A stretch of 64,000 bases of DNA, from assembly GCF_001618145.1 (NCBI RefSeq), contig NZ_LQNF01000010.1:97457-161456 (forward strand). Reading direction: 5' to 3'. The stretch comes from Oceanobacillus damuensis. Lineage in GTDB: Bacteria; Bacillota; Bacilli; Bacillales; Amphibacillaceae. The number at the start of each line of letters is the position of its first letter. Position 1 is the first letter of the stretch. Below, piece by piece: positions 44,517-53,690 of this stretch. Below the pieces are notes generated by a model that saw only the letters and a list, made by a program, of their open reading frames with translations, searched no databases and was not told the DNA's origin. The position numbers and the translations under genes were made by a program.

Positions 44517-44545
44517 TTTACATACTGCAGTTCACTTGGTACAAT
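44517..44545 (+). promoter_or_regulatory. Sigma-A promoter of ytxK-ackA
   Basis: TTTACA (44517-44522), a 17-base spacer and TACAAT (44540-44545), with TGG before the -10 box. It lies 36 bases before ytxK. Confidence 0.75.
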
Positions 44546-44581
44546 AGAAAAGTTGTGATAAGAACGAAAGGAGAATTGTTC

Positions 44582-45562
44582 ATGGAAAAAACAAGTGTTG
44601 AAACTTTATTCAGCTGGTTGGATGAAACGACTGAATTGATTCAGCAGCATAAAAATGAACCATATTTGGATAGTTTGGCAGTAACGATGGATATTCTCTT
44701 TTATGAAGGCTCGGCGGAAGATATGGACGATATTTTATCCCATAAATTACAAAATGCTTTAGCAAATATAGAGTTTCAATCTTATGATAATGAAGAAATC
44801 CGAAAAGCAGTTCAGCTTGCGATTTTAAAAGGCATGAAGGGCTCCACGCAACAGCAGCATCTAATGACCCCTGAAACTGTGGGGCTTATCGTTGGTTACC
44901 TGGCAGATAAATTGACAAAGGGTAAGGAAGCGATACGTGTATTTGATCCGGTCAGTGGGACAGGGAATTTGCTGACAACGGTCCTCGGCCAACTGAAACA
45001 GGATGTCAAAGCTTTTGCAAGTGAAGTTGATCCAACGTTAATCCAATTATCTCTAAGGAATGCAAACCTTCAAAAGAAACAGGTAGAGTTTTTCCACCAG
45101 GACAGTTTAAGTCCTTTTCTGATGGAGCCGGTAGATTTGATTGTTGCCGATCTGCCTGTCGGTTATTATCCCGATGATATTCGTGCGAATGATTTCGAAT
45201 TGAAAGCCGACTCCGGTCACTCTTATGCACACCACCTTTTGATTGAGCAGAGTATGAAGTATACCGTAGATGCAGGCTATCTGATTTTAGTAGTACCTGA
45301 ATTTCTTTTTGATAGTGATCAATCAGACAAGCTGCATGATTATCTTCAACAAAATGCTCACATTATCGGAGTTATCCGATTGCCGGAAACTGCATTTAAA
45401 TCAGAAAAAAATGCGAAAAGCATATTGATTTTGCAGAAAAAGGGTAAACATACAAATACGCCTAAACAGCCATTGCTTGTACAAATGCCATCCTTCAAAA
45501 ATTCCAATGCAATGGCTGATATTCTTGGGAAAATGAATGCTTGGTTTGAAACATATAAATAA
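44582..45562 (+). CDS. ytxK: YtxK, class I SAM-dependent methyltransferase
   Basis: A 326-residue protein with an N6-adenine DNA methyltransferase-like fold. SAM-binding motif I is VFDPVSGTGNLLTTVL, and the catalytic-loop counterpart is DLPVGYY where real N6-MTases have NPPF/DPPY. The residues differ from the catalytic consensus, so the target may not be DNA adenine. It resembles the HsdM M subunit without specificity partners. Start ATG 44582 follows AAAGGAG; the upstream frame to 44471 has no ribosome-binding site. It is 18 bases upstream of ackA and likely co-transcribed. Function is unknown. Confidence 0.9.
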   Translation: MEKTSVETLFSWLDETTELIQQHKNEPYLDSLAVTMDILFYEGSAEDMDDILSHKLQNALANIEFQSYDNEEIRKAVQLAILKGMKGSTQQQHLMTPETVGLIVGYLADKLTKGKEAIRVFDPVSGTGNLLTTVLGQLKQDVKAFASEVDPTLIQLSLRNANLQKKQVEFFHQDSLSPFLMEPVDLIVADLPVGYYPDDIRANDFELKADSGHSYAHHLLIEQSMKYTVDAGYLILVVPEFLFDSDQSDKLHDYLQQNAHIIGVIRLPETAFKSEKNAKSILILQKKGKHTNTPKQPLLVQMPSFKNSNAMADILGKMNAWFETYK

Positions 45563-45580
45563 TTATGGGAGCTGACATCA

Positions 45581-46765
45581 ATGAGTAACGTATTAGCTAT
45601 CAATGCAGGTAGTTCATCTTTAAAATTTCAATTGATTAAAATGCCGGAGGAAACTGTAGCTGCGAAAGGCTTAGTGGAAAGAATCGGTATGAATGATTCT
45701 ATTTTTACCGTTGAAGCTAAAGGAAATAAAGACAAAAAAGTAGAAGATATTTCTGACCATGGAGTGGCAGTCAAGATGCTCCTGGAATCACTGACTTCGA
45801 CAGGCACCATTAAATCTTTTGACGAAATTGATGCAGTCGGACATCGTGTTGTTCATGGCGGAGAGTATTTCAGTGACTCTGTTTTGATAACAGATGATGT
45901 TATTGCTAAGATAGAGCAAACTTCTGAGCTTGCTCCATTGCATAATCCTGCAAACTTAACAGGTATACATGCTTTTAAGGAAATTCTTCCAAATGTACCG
46001 ATGGTTGCTGTCTTTGATACGGCATTTCACCAATCAATGCCAGAATCTTCTTATTTGTACAGCCTGCCAAGAAAATATTATGAAGAATATGGTATTCGTA
46101 AGTATGGGTTTCACGGCACGTCACATAAGTATGTATCGGAACGCGCGTCTGAATTAATGGGTGTACCACTTGATAATTTACGTTTGATTTCATGCCATAT
46201 CGGTAATGGTGCGAGTGTCACTGCAATTAAAGATGGCGAGTCCATTGATACCTCCATGGGCTTCACACCACTTGCCGGTGTAACAATGGGTACAAGGTCC
46301 GGTAACATAGACCCTGCCCTGATTCCATATATTATGGACAAAACTGGCAAAACAGCAGACCAGGTTATTGATGTGCTGAACAAGGAAAGTGGAATGCTGG
46401 CATTATCCGGTTTTTCAAGTGATTTGCGTGATATTGAGGAAAAATCGGAAACAAATCCACGTGCAGGCCTGGCATTGGATGTTTTTGCAGGTAGAATTCA
46501 TAAATATATCGGGTCCTACGCTGCAAAAATGAATGGAGTCGATGCTATCATCTTTACGGCAGGTGTCGGGGAAAACAGTACGACGATACGAGAAAAAATC
46601 CTTACTGGTCTTGAGTTCATGGGTATTTATTGGGACCCTAAATTGAATAATGTGCGAGGTAAAGAGCAATTTATAAACTATCCACATTCACCGGTTAAAG
46701 TTATCATCATCCCGACGAACGAAGAAGTAATGATTGCAAGGGATACAGTAAGATTAAGCAATTAA
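45581..46765 (+). CDS. ackA: Acetate kinase
   Basis: A 394-residue ASKHA-fold kinase that interconverts acetyl phosphate and acetate with ATP, the final step of overflow metabolism. Motifs are [16 protein letters not shown] (N-terminal phosphate loop), [35 protein letters not shown] and [12 protein letters not shown]. In B. subtilis ackA is activated by CcpA through upstream cre sites. Here transcription probably comes from the ytxK promoter, and I found no convincing cre close to it. It ends at a 15-bp perfect-stem terminator. Confidence 0.97.
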   Translation: MSNVLAINAGSSSLKFQLIKMPEETVAAKGLVERIGMNDSIFTVEAKGNKDKKVEDISDHGVAVKMLLESLTSTGTIKSFDEIDAVGHRVVHGGEYFSDSVLITDDVIAKIEQTSELAPLHNPANLTGIHAFKEILPNVPMVAVFDTAFHQSMPESSYLYSLPRKYYEEYGIRKYGFHGTSHKYVSERASELMGVPLDNLRLISCHIGNGASVTAIKDGESIDTSMGFTPLAGVTMGTRSGNIDPALIPYIMDKTGKTADQVIDVLNKESGMLALSGFSSDLRDIEEKSETNPRAGLALDVFAGRIHKYIGSYAAKMNGVDAIIFTAGVGENSTTIREKILTGLEFMGIYWDPKLNNVRGKEQFINYPHSPVKVIIIPTNEEVMIARDTVRLSN

Positions 46766-46770
46766 TAATG

Positions 46771-46811
46771 AAAGGCTTTGTCATGTAATTTTCATGACAA
46801 AGCCTTTTTAA
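46771..46811 (+). terminator. ackA terminator
   Basis: A 15-bp perfect stem (AAAGGCTTTGTCATG at 46771-46785, complement at 46793-46807) followed by TT. Confidence 0.92.
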
Positions 46812-46854
46812 ATCGTTGGAAAATGGGTATTAGTATAACCAGGAGGTGATTTTC

Positions 46855-47364
46855 GTGAACAATATTCCCCAAGTACCTTTGCAGTGCATGGTAATTTCGA
46901 TCAGCGATACCCGAACAGAGAAAACGGATCTGGCTGGGGACCGAATAACAGAACAGCTCGAAAAGGCCGGTCACCATGTCAGGTTTAAGGAAATCATTAA
47001 AGAGAAGCCGGAAGCTATCCGGAAGATGATTGATGCTGGAACGGAAAATCCGGAAATAGATGTTGTTATTACAAATGGCGGGACAGGACTATCAACCAAG
47101 CATACAGCTATTGAAACGATAGGAGAAATGCTTGAGAAAGAAATGTCAGGTTTTGCAAGCTTGTTTCAAACGATCTGTTATGAAGAGGCTGGAACAGCGG
47201 CAATTCGATTACGGGCGGCAGCAGGGGTCAGAAAAAATACAGCGATATTTGCCTTGCCTGGGGCTGTAAATGTTGCGGAATTGGCTACGGGAAAAATAAT
47301 ATTGCCGGAACTCACTAAAATCTGCCATGACATAAAAAAGGATATTGATCCGGAACAGCTATAG
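46855..47364 (+). CDS. moaB: MoaB/MogA family molybdopterin biosynthesis protein
   Basis: A 169-residue MoCF-fold protein. It is thought to adenylylate molybdopterin or otherwise take part in molybdenum cofactor maturation. The substrate-binding segments ISDTRTEKTDLAGDRI, VVITNGGTGLSTKHTAIE and IFALPGAVNVAELA are all typical. The start is GTG 46855, with a perfect AGGAGGTGA eight bases before it. The TGLSTKHTAIE replaces the more common TG(I/V)xxRDVT of the family; this is worth noting but also seen in related Bacilli. Position next to ackA is as in B. subtilis. Confidence 0.93.
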   Translation: MNNIPQVPLQCMVISISDTRTEKTDLAGDRITEQLEKAGHHVRFKEIIKEKPEAIRKMIDAGTENPEIDVVITNGGTGLSTKHTAIETIGEMLEKEMSGFASLFQTICYEEAGTAAIRLRAAAGVRKNTAIFALPGAVNVAELATGKIILPELTKICHDIKKDIDPEQL

Positions 47365-47394
47365 CGCTTCAGGGAGGAGCCCAAAAGCGCTATA
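47360..47394. terminator. Terminator between moaB and uspA
   Basis: TATAGCGCTT (47360-47369) pairs with AAGCGCTATA (47385-47394) around a 15-nt loop, in the short gap between convergent genes. It overlaps the moaB stop codon. Confidence 0.75.
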
Positions 47395-47403
47395 TTGCTT
47401 ATT

Positions 47404-47832
47404 TTACCGAACGACCAAAACGTCGCAGGGCGCATATCTTGTAATGCTTTCAGAAACACTACCAATAAGGAATCGCTCCACAGCATTCATCCCGGTAGCA
47501 CCGCAAATTATTAAGTCCGCTTTAAAATTCTGGGCGATATCTTTACTGATTTTTACCTTGGGAGAACCGTATTCTACACATCTCACTAAGTCGGTAACTT
47601 CAGCAGCCTTGGCATTTGCAACATACGAGTCGAGCAATTCTTTTGCATATTCTTCCGCACGTTCAGAAAGTGTGCGATCATAAGCCTCTGCAGTAGCAAA
47701 AGTCCGTGAATCAATCACATGGGCCAGAATGATACGCGCATTATTTCTCTTTGCAATGTCCAGTGACTTTTGAAAAGCCTTTTCGGCAGCTTCAGAACCG
47801 TCCACAGCAACAAGTATATTTTTATATTCCAT
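47404..47832 (-). CDS. Universal stress protein A family
   Basis: A 142-residue UspA-domain protein. The N-terminal strand YKNILVAVDGSEAAEKAF and the C-terminal ATP-loop GATGMNAVERFLIGSVSESITRYAPCDVLVVR, given here in parts, match G-2x-G-9x-G(S/T). This argues for an ATP-binding, homodimeric type. It likely supports survival under stress or starvation, but the specific role is unknown. The ATG follows GGGGAGA. It is monocistronic and convergent with moaB. Confidence 0.93.
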   Translation of the reverse strand: MEYKNILVAVDGSEAAEKAFQKSLDIAKRNNARIILAHVIDSRTFATAEAYDRTLSERAEEYAKELLDSYVANAKAAEVTDLVRCVEYGSPKVKISKDIAQNFKADLIICGATGMNAVERFLIGSVSESITRYAPCDVLVVR

Positions 47833-47930
47833 ACTAAATCTCCCCTTTCATATTAATTATATACCCTAAATGAAACCGCTACAATCCCATAATTGGCAAT
47901 ATTTTTACAATATGGTTACAGTGATTTGGG

Positions 47931-47937
47931 CATACTA
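47931..47937 (+). promoter_or_regulatory. Candidate sigma-G/F -10 box
   Basis: CATACTA fits CATnnTA exactly, 18 bases before the start of the 52-residue gene. The -35 region (ACAATA, 18 bases up) is a poor match. Confidence 0.45.
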
Positions 47938-47955
47938 CCGCTATGGAGGTGATGA

Positions 47956-48114
47956 ATGTTGTCCAAAAAAGCTGGCAAGAAACAATCTTTTTTTGAAGAT
48001 GACAAAGGTGTAGATGCAGTCAGAAATCAATTGAATCAAAGTTACCAGAGTGGTGTCGTCGATCAACTGCATAATAACAAGAATATCCACACCTTCAATA
48101 ATCGTAAAAATTAA
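47956..48114 (+). CDS. Unrecognised 52-residue protein, possibly spore-related
   Basis: A small, hydrophilic, charged protein (MLSKKAGKKQSFFEDDKG at the start, NNKNIHTFNNRKN at the end) behind a strong GGAGGTGA ribosome-binding site, between uspA and ald. It has no signal peptide, membrane segment or cysteine. Composition (Asn, Gln, Lys, Asp) and size recall minor small acid-soluble spore proteins, but it matches none I can name. A forespore-type -10 box (CATACTA at 47931) and a terminator (48132-48165) frame it as a single-gene unit. The coding assignment rests on the ribosome-binding site, frame and bracketing signals. Confidence 0.7.
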   Translation: MLSKKAGKKQSFFEDDKGVDAVRNQLNQSYQSGVVDQLHNNKNIHTFNNRKN

Positions 48115-48131
48115 CAAAACTGAACGAAGCT

Positions 48132-48165
48132 AGGGAGATGGAGCATCTTTCTATCTCCCTCTTAT
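48132..48165 (+). terminator. Terminator after the 52-residue gene
   Basis: AGGGAGAT (48132-48139) pairs with ATCTCCCT (48153-48160), then CTTAT. Confidence 0.75.
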
Positions 48166-48190
48166 AATAGGTGCTTTTTATAAAATCATC

Positions 48191-48199
48191 TGATATAAT
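48191..48199 (+). promoter_or_regulatory. Extended -10 promoter of ald
   Basis: TG-A-TATAAT at 48191-48199, 60 bases before ald. No clear -35 box. Confidence 0.5.
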
Positions 48200-48258
48200 T
48201 AAACTATATATATTTCAATAATTTCGAATACATAATTAGTTATGGGAGGGAGTTCAGA

Positions 48259-49377
48259 ATGAGAATAGGAATTCCTAAAGAAATCATGAATAATGAAAAT
48301 AGAGTAGCTATGGCTCCCTCTGGAGTTCTGACATTACGAGATGCAGGGCATGAGGTATATGTCGAAACAGGAGCGGGATTGGGTTCAAGTTTTACAGATG
48401 AACAGTATGCAGATGCCGGAGCAGTTATCGTGGATAGTCCTGCCAAAGCATGGTCACAGGAGCTGATAATGAAAGTAAAGGAACCGCTGCATGAAGAGTT
48501 TGGTTATTTTTATGAAGGGCAAATTTTGTTTACCTATCTGCACTTGGCTAATGAACCGGAAGTGACGAAAGCATTAATCGAAAAGAAGATCATTGGAATT
48601 GCTTATGAAACTGTTCAGCTTCCAAATCGGTCGCTGCCATTATTGACGCCGATGAGTGAAGTTGCCGGAAGAATGGCAACACAGATTGGCGCGCAATTTC
48701 TTGAAAAACCAAAAGGCGGAAAAGGGATCATTCTTTCCGGTATTCCTGGAGTCAATCGTGGGAAGGTTACGATTATCGGTGGCGGGGTAGTCGGGACAAA
48801 TGCTGCTAAAGTGGCAATCGGTCTTGGTGCAGATGTTTCAATTATTGATCTGAACCCTGAGAGACTGAGACAATTGGATGATCTTTTTGGTTCCTCCATC
48901 AATACATTGATGTCCAATACGCTCAATATTCATCATGCTGTACGTGAGTCGGACCTTGTTATAGGATCGGTGCTGATTCCGGGTGCAAGGGCTCCTAAGC
49001 TTGTGACAGAGGAGATGGTGGCACAGATGGCTGAAGGATCGGTTATTGTTGATGTTGCAATCGATCAGGGTGGAAACTTTGAAACTAGCGATCGTATTAC
49101 AACCCATGATAACCCAACATTTGTAAAACACGGCGTCCTTCATTATACCGTTGCAAATATGCCTGGAGCAGTGCCGCGTACATCGACAATCGGATTGACG
49201 AACGTTACCGTGCCGTATGCATTGCAACTTGCAAACAAGGGGTATAGACAAGCTGCATTGGATAATGCAGCACTGCTTAAAGGAATTAATACCCTCAATG
49301 GTTATGTTACTTATCAGGCGGTTGCTGAAGCACATGGACTAGAATATGAAGATCCCCATGTCCTTTTGCAAAAATAA
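48259..49377 (+). CDS. ald: Alanine dehydrogenase
   Basis: A 372-residue NAD-dependent enzyme that interconverts L-alanine and pyruvate plus ammonia. It is used to catabolise alanine and is important in sporulation of B. subtilis. [17 protein letters not shown] is the N-terminal signature, the Rossmann fold has [15 protein letters not shown] and [11 protein letters not shown], and [15 protein letters not shown] is the C-terminal signature. The ATG 48259 follows GGGAGGG. It is monocistronic, with an extended -10 element and a strong terminator. Confidence 0.97.
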   Translation: MRIGIPKEIMNNENRVAMAPSGVLTLRDAGHEVYVETGAGLGSSFTDEQYADAGAVIVDSPAKAWSQELIMKVKEPLHEEFGYFYEGQILFTYLHLANEPEVTKALIEKKIIGIAYETVQLPNRSLPLLTPMSEVAGRMATQIGAQFLEKPKGGKGIILSGIPGVNRGKVTIIGGGVVGTNAAKVAIGLGADVSIIDLNPERLRQLDDLFGSSINTLMSNTLNIHHAVRESDLVIGSVLIPGARAPKLVTEEMVAQMAEGSVIVDVAIDQGGNFETSDRITTHDNPTFVKHGVLHYTVANMPGAVPRTSTIGLTNVTVPYALQLANKGYRQAALDNAALLKGINTLNGYVTYQAVAEAHGLEYEDPHVLLQK

Positions 49378-49388
49378 ACCTCATGTAG

Positions 49389-49415
49389 AGAAGAGTACAA
49401 CATTGTACTCTTCTT
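49389..49415. terminator. Terminator between ald and pepQ
   Basis: AAGAGTACAA (49391-49400) pairs with TTGTACTCTT (49403-49412) with a 2-3 nt loop. It lies between convergent genes and ends in CTTG. Confidence 0.85.
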
Positions 49416-49418
49416 GTG

Positions 49419-50516
49419 CTATTCAATAATTTGTAATTTATTTGGATATGCTGTCAAGATTTCAGGCCCTTTTTCCGTCATAAAAATCATATCTTCTATC
49501 CGCACCCCACCGGTGTTTGGAATGTATATTCCCGGTTCAATCGTATAACACATCCCAGCTTTCAAGATAAGATCGTTATTACTGGTTATGGAGGGGTATT
49601 CATGTGTTTCAATTCCAAGGCCATGACCGACACGATGGGGAAAATAATTTCCATACCCGGATTTCTCAATTGTTTCCCGGGCAGCATCATCTACTTTTCC
49701 AATGGCAGTATTCGGACTGGAAGCTTCGATGGCGTTCATCTCTGCAGTAAGGACAGTTTCATAAATTTGCTTTTGCTCATCCGTAATGGACTTGAATGCA
49801 ACGGTTCTTGTGATGTCAGAACAATACCCTTCAAAAATGACACCAAGGTCAAAAAGGATGAGGTCTCCCGGCTTTATTTTTTCATTTGAAGGTGTACCGT
49901 GAGGAGAGGCTGTTTTTAATCCGGTTAGTGCCATTGTATGGAATGACATTTCCCGGATGCCCTGTTTTTTAAGTTCATATTCAATTTTAGCGACCAGTTC
50001 AAGTTCGGTTACACCTTCAGCAATTGCTTTTACACCGGTTTCCACACCAAAGTCCGCCAAAGCTGCTGCCTGTTTCAATCGTGCATATTCCATATCGCTT
50101 TTTACGACACGTAAATCGGCCATTATTTCTTCTACATCAAACAAGGCTGTGTTCGGTAAAATTTGCTTGATGGCTTTTAATCGTCCAAGTGTAATGTGAT
50201 TGTGCTCCAGGCCGATTGATTGGGGGATTTTTTCATGTTTGTTCAGGCAGCCGAGGAATAAGTTCCAGGGATCCTCATGGTCATGATAACTGATGATTTC
50301 TCCTGTCCAACCTGCAGTTTTAGCGTCTTCCACCTCCATTGCAGGAACGATCAGAATAGGATCCATACGTTTGCTGACATAAACACCAATGACACGCTCG
50401 TGCGGCTCTGTATAATACCCGCTGACATAATAGAAATTTGCCTTTGAAGTTATTAGTGCACTGTCCAGATTTTCTGTTTCCAGCTTTTTCAATAAATTTT
50501 CTAATCGCTCGTTCAT
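49419..50516 (-). CDS. M24 family Xaa-Pro dipeptidase/aminopeptidase
   Basis: A 365-residue pita-bread-fold metallopeptidase that cleaves N-terminal residues next to proline. The N-terminal creatinase-like domain covers about 1-130. Metal ligands are visible in LILFDLGVIFEGYCSDITRT (two Asp), GHGLGIETHEYPS (His), YTIEPGIYIP (Glu) and GVRIEDM (Glu). Start ATG 50516 follows AGGGGTGA; the open frame extends a further 32 codons without support. It resembles YqhT/YkvY-type Xaa-Pro peptidases. Cytoplasmic, single gene. Confidence 0.92.
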   Translation of the reverse strand: MNERLENLLKKLETENLDSALITSKANFYYVSGYYTEPHERVIGVYVSKRMDPILIVPAMEVEDAKTAGWTGEIISYHDHEDPWNLFLGCLNKHEKIPQSIGLEHNHITLGRLKAIKQILPNTALFDVEEIMADLRVVKSDMEYARLKQAAALADFGVETGVKAIAEGVTELELVAKIEYELKKQGIREMSFHTMALTGLKTASPHGTPSNEKIKPGDLILFDLGVIFEGYCSDITRTVAFKSITDEQKQIYETVLTAEMNAIEASSPNTAIGKVDDAARETIEKSGYGNYFPHRVGHGLGIETHEYPSITSNNDLILKAGMCYTIEPGIYIPNTGGVRIEDMIFMTEKGPEILTAYPNKLQIIE

Positions 50517-50707
50517 TTCATTCACCCCTGAAAGATTTAGTAGTTCAAGTATAGCAGAATTAAAAATTATTATATTTATATGAAACCTTTTGATCCATAA
50601 TCCGTAATACATGGTACAGCAAATTATTAATTGAACTTCCGTAAAACAGGTTTATTAAGCGGCATTTGTGCCATATCAAATGGAATAAACTATGAGGAGG
50701 AAATACG

Positions 50708-51376
50708 ATGTTCAAATTTTTTAACCGTATGAGGACAGTTGTCAGTTCAGAGCTTAATTCCATGCTGGATAAAGCGGAAGACCCAGTGAAGATGCTTGAT
50801 CAATTTATGAGGGAGATGGCAGCAGATATCCAGGAAGTTGAAGCGGCTGTTGCCAAACAGATCGCAAGTGAAAAAATGCTTAAGCGTAAAGCAAATGATG
50901 CGGAAGCAATGGTTGAAAAGCGCTTGAAGCAGGCTGAACAAGCGATCGAAGCTGATAATGAGGATTTGGCACGGCGCGCACTTGAAGATAAAAAAGGACA
51001 TGAAGCCACATTTAATACACTAAACGAGTCATGGGAACATACAAAGAATGATGTGGAAATTCTTAAAGCCAAATTGGATGAAATGAAAAAAGAATATCAC
51101 GAAATGAAATTGAAAAAAGATTCCCTGAAGGCACGGGCTGAATCTGCGAAGACGAGAACAAAAATGAACCGTACCATGTCTTCAATCGGAAATGATGAAT
51201 CTCGCCGCGGCTTTGAACGTATGGAAGAGCGTGTAATGCAGTACGAAGCTGAAGCAGATACAACGGAAGATATGTCACAGTCTTCCCGGACATTGGATGA
51301 TGAGTTCAAGGATTTAAGCAACGATGACATTGATGAGGAACTTGCAGCATTGAAGCAAAAGATGGGTAAACAATAA
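50708..51376 (+). CDS. pspA: Phage shock protein A family (PspA/IM30)
   Basis: A 222-residue PspA/IM30 (ESCRT-III-like) protein that is almost all helical coiled-coil. It opens MFKFFNRMRTVVSSELNSML with KAEDPVKMLDQFMREM, the family hallmark. It oligomerises on damaged or stressed membrane and stabilises it. Resembles B. subtilis PspA (YdjF) more than LiaH by start and length, but I cannot separate the two firmly. A classic AGGAGG ribosome-binding site precedes ATG 50708. No liaIR-type partners lie nearby. Ends at a strong terminator. Confidence 0.92.
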   Translation: MFKFFNRMRTVVSSELNSMLDKAEDPVKMLDQFMREMAADIQEVEAAVAKQIASEKMLKRKANDAEAMVEKRLKQAEQAIEADNEDLARRALEDKKGHEATFNTLNESWEHTKNDVEILKAKLDEMKKEYHEMKLKKDSLKARAESAKTRTKMNRTMSSIGNDESRRGFERMEERVMQYEAEADTTEDMSQSSRTLDDEFKDLSNDDIDEELAALKQKMGKQ

Positions 51377-51378
51377 GG

Positions 51379-51406
51379 GAGAAGCAGAGAATTCTGCTTC
51401 TCTTTT
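51379..51406 (+). terminator. pspA terminator
   Basis: GAGAAGCAGA (51379-51388) pairs with TCTGCTTCTC (51393-51402), followed by TTTT. The remaining gap to ytkL (51410-51650) shows no gene. Confidence 0.9.
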
Positions 51407-51652
51407 GGCTTAGTAGGGATAGGTAATAATTTCTGTCAGCATACTTGAATTGAATGCAATCTCCCTTTGCTCTCTGTCTATTCGATCACCTTTTCCACAG
51501 CCTTTCTTAGTGGTTTTTCATGCTTTCTTATGCGGAGAAATAAATGAATGCATCTGAAAAGGAATGAATAGAAAAAGGCGCAGAAGGGTAGAAGGATTAT
51601 ACAAACTTTTATCGAATAGATAAAGTGAATACGTATAAAGGGAGAGATGAAA

Positions 51653-52333
51653 GTGAAGATTTCTTATCATGGACATTCCGTCGTGAAGGTTGTTACAGAA
51701 AGTCATACGATTTTAATCGATCCGTTTATTTCCGGAAATGAAGCATGTGATCTGAATGCTGATACTGTTGTGGCAGATGTGATCTTGCTTACACATGCGC
51801 ACAATGATCATGTCGGTGACACAATTGAGATTGCGAAAAGAAACGATGCATTGGTCGTTGCACCTAATGAATTGGCTGTCTATTTGGGCGGTAAAGGATT
51901 GGTGACACATCCAATGCATATTGGTGGTTCCCGTGCATTTGATTTTGGGACAGTGAAGTTTACACAGGCATTTCACGGTTCTTCCTATACAGAAGAGGAT
52001 GGGACAATGATCTACGGTGGTATGCCTGGTGGAATTCTGCTGACTGTTGAAGGGAAAACAATCTATCATGTCGGAGATACGGCATTATTTACAGACCTGA
52101 AAATGTACGGGGAAATGCATGATATCGAAGTAGCCTTTATTCCAATCGGCGATAATTTTACGATGGGACCTGATGATGCATTGCTTGCGGCAGACTGGAT
52201 CAATGCAAAGGTTTCTGTTCCAGTCCACTATAATACGTTCCCGGTAATTGATCAGGATCCGAAAGCGTGGGCTGGGAAGGTTAAAACTGGAGAAGGCAGG
52301 GAAATGGAGATTGGGGAAGAGATGGAACTTTAA
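51653..52333 (+). CDS. ytkL: YtkL, UPF0173 metal-dependent hydrolase
   Basis: A 226-residue metallo-beta-lactamase-fold protein of the UPF0173 family. The zinc motif is [13 protein letters not shown] (HxHxDH-type), preceded by [13 protein letters not shown] and followed by later ligands in FHGSSY and HVGDTALF. I favour the GTG start at 51653 over ATG 51647: the protein then begins [11 protein letters not shown] like its relatives, and GGGAGAG is better spaced. The substrate is unknown. It marks the left border of the pilus region; a good terminator follows. Confidence 0.92.
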   Translation: MKISYHGHSVVKVVTESHTILIDPFISGNEACDLNADTVVADVILLTHAHNDHVGDTIEIAKRNDALVVAPNELAVYLGGKGLVTHPMHIGGSRAFDFGTVKFTQAFHGSSYTEEDGTMIYGGMPGGILLTVEGKTIYHVGDTALFTDLKMYGEMHDIEVAFIPIGDNFTMGPDDALLAADWINAKVSVPVHYNTFPVIDQDPKAWAGKVKTGEGREMEIGEEMEL

Positions 52334-52339
52334 AATAAG

Positions 52340-52367
52340 ACCCGTGAGCAATGCTCGCGGGTTTTTT
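52340..52367 (+). terminator. ytkL terminator
   Basis: CCCG-T-GAGC (52341-52349) pairs with GCTC-G-CGGG (52353-52361), followed by six Ts. Confidence 0.85.
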
Positions 52368-52378
52368 AGAACTTATTT

Positions 52379-53203
52379 TTATGTGCAGCTGAAAATTCCT
52401 TCAAAATCGCTTTCAGTTTTATTCGGAGGATAATGTATACCCCCTTCTGCTTCCACACATATCTCACCTTTATTGTAACTTTTTCCGCCGTTTACTACGA
52501 TATTGGTTTTATCAGTTAAGTATAAATCTCCTTTAATAATTAGTTTTGTTTTAACTTGGAATTTCACATTATTTTCAATTTTGGCGTCGCCATTTACCTT
52601 ATAAACAGTAAAAATACCGTCTTCTTCACAGTCCATGTTATGTTTGAAGTGTAAATCAGTTAAAAGTGTACGATGATCATATTCGCATTTTTCTTCTGAA
52701 ACTGGTATCCAATCTATTTTCTCTGGATCTGTATTATCATCTTCATTTCTTTCTAATGTAATTTCAAGGGGGACGATACTGCTTTCACTGCGGAACGAGG
52801 TCTCCAGTTCAAGTTTCCCGCCTGATGAATTTTGGGTGATTAATTTTATGTTCAATGGGTCCCCGGTTCCAAATTCCTCGGCAGTACAGCCATTTTCTAT
52901 TACAGTGCTGGCACCATTTATAATTAAATCGTGAAGAGCTGCGGATTCATTTTGTAAGCATATATGGAAGGTTTCATTGCTGTTTGCGTCCTTCAATTTC
53001 TCTTCATAATCATTTCTCAATTCACTGATTAATACGTTCGTTTCCTGCTTTAAAGAAATGTCATCGCTTGTTTTACTCTCGCCATTTACCATCTGTATGA
53101 TCACTGTCGATGAAAGGGCAATGACCACAGCAAACAAACTAAGAGCAGCGAGCAGCTCTACCAATGTCATTCCTTTTGTATTTGTAAATTGTCGAAATTT
53201 CAT
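52379..53203 (-). CDS. Type IV prepilin-like minor pilin with C-terminal beta-rich domain
   Basis: A 274-residue protein with a type III (prepilin) signal: FTNTKG-MTLVE, with cleavage after G11, glutamate at +5 and a following hydrophobic helix (LLAALSLFAVVIALSSTVII). It is the only pilus gene on the minus strand and is divergent from the main operon. The mature part is long for a pilin. Its last ~90 residues (from MDCEEDGIF) look like a stack of short beta strands, with VNGDAKIENN, LIIKGDLYLTD and IVVNGG turns, flanked by cysteines. This resembles PilW/PulJ-type minor pilins plus an extra module, which could serve as a tip adhesin. Start ATG 53203 is chosen at the prepilin leader. Confidence 0.8.
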   Translation of the reverse strand: MKFRQFTNTKGMTLVELLAALSLFAVVIALSSTVIIQMVNGESKTSDDISLKQETNVLISELRNDYEEKLKDANSNETFHICLQNESAALHDLIINGASTVIENGCTAEEFGTGDPLNIKLITQNSSGGKLELETSFRSESSIVPLEITLERNEDDNTDPEKIDWIPVSEEKCEYDHRTLLTDLHFKHNMDCEEDGIFTVYKVNGDAKIENNVKFQVKTKLIIKGDLYLTDKTNIVVNGGKSYNKGEICVEAEGGIHYPPNKTESDFEGIFSCT

Positions 53204-53222
53204 TTTTTCACATCCCATTAAA

Positions 53223-53231
53223 TGGTATAAT
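53223..53231 (+). promoter_or_regulatory. Extended -10 promoter of the pil operon
   Basis: TG-G-TATAAT (53223-53231) in the 61-base divergent gap, 34 bases before the first plus-strand pil gene. On the minus strand, TTCACT and TATACT with a 16-base spacer could serve the divergent minor pilin. The two promoters overlap. Confidence 0.6.
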
Positions 53232-53264
53232 AGTATAAAAGTCACCTTTAAGGAGTGAACTTCT

Positions 53265-53690
53265 ATGTATAATAAAGATGAAATATGGAACAGCAAGGGG
53301 TTCACCCTTATTGAAATTATAGCATCAATTGCTCTTTTAGTGATGGTAATCGGGACATTTTTACCGTTTTTTCCGCAAATAATGAGCTGGACACAGACAA
53401 CAGATGATGAATTGGTGGCTAGTAATCTATTGCCTCAAGTAAGCAGTGAGGTTAAAAATTTAGATGTAAACGGACATGACCTCTTTGATAATGTCCAACA
53501 GTGTGATACATATCAACGAGAAGATATTTTTTTTAAAGAATATACATTAAATGGGGTCAATTATAAATCAATGTTAAATACTTGCGAAGAAAAAGAATTG
53601 GATTTATATCGTACAAAGATAAACATACTTACTGAATCAGGTGAATTAGTCAGTGATTCGTTTACATATATTTCAGGTGATTTAGAATGA
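53265..53690 (+). CDS. Minor pilin with prepilin leader (PilV/PulI-like)
   Basis: A 141-residue prepilin-type protein: leader MYNKDEIWNSKG, cleavage after G12, then FTLIEIIASIALLVMVIG with glutamate at +5. The mature domain is short and has two cysteines (in VQQCDTYQ and LNTCEEKE) that may form a disulfide. It is probably a minor pilin that primes pilus assembly. It is the first gene of the plus-strand pil operon, behind AAGGAG, and its stop overlaps the next start (ATGA). I cannot assign it to one named minor pilin type with certainty. Confidence 0.82.
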   Translation: MYNKDEIWNSKGFTLIEIIASIALLVMVIGTFLPFFPQIMSWTQTTDDELVASNLLPQVSSEVKNLDVNGHDLFDNVQQCDTYQREDIFFKEYTLNGVNYKSMLNTCEEKELDLYRTKINILTESGELVSDSFTYISGDLE

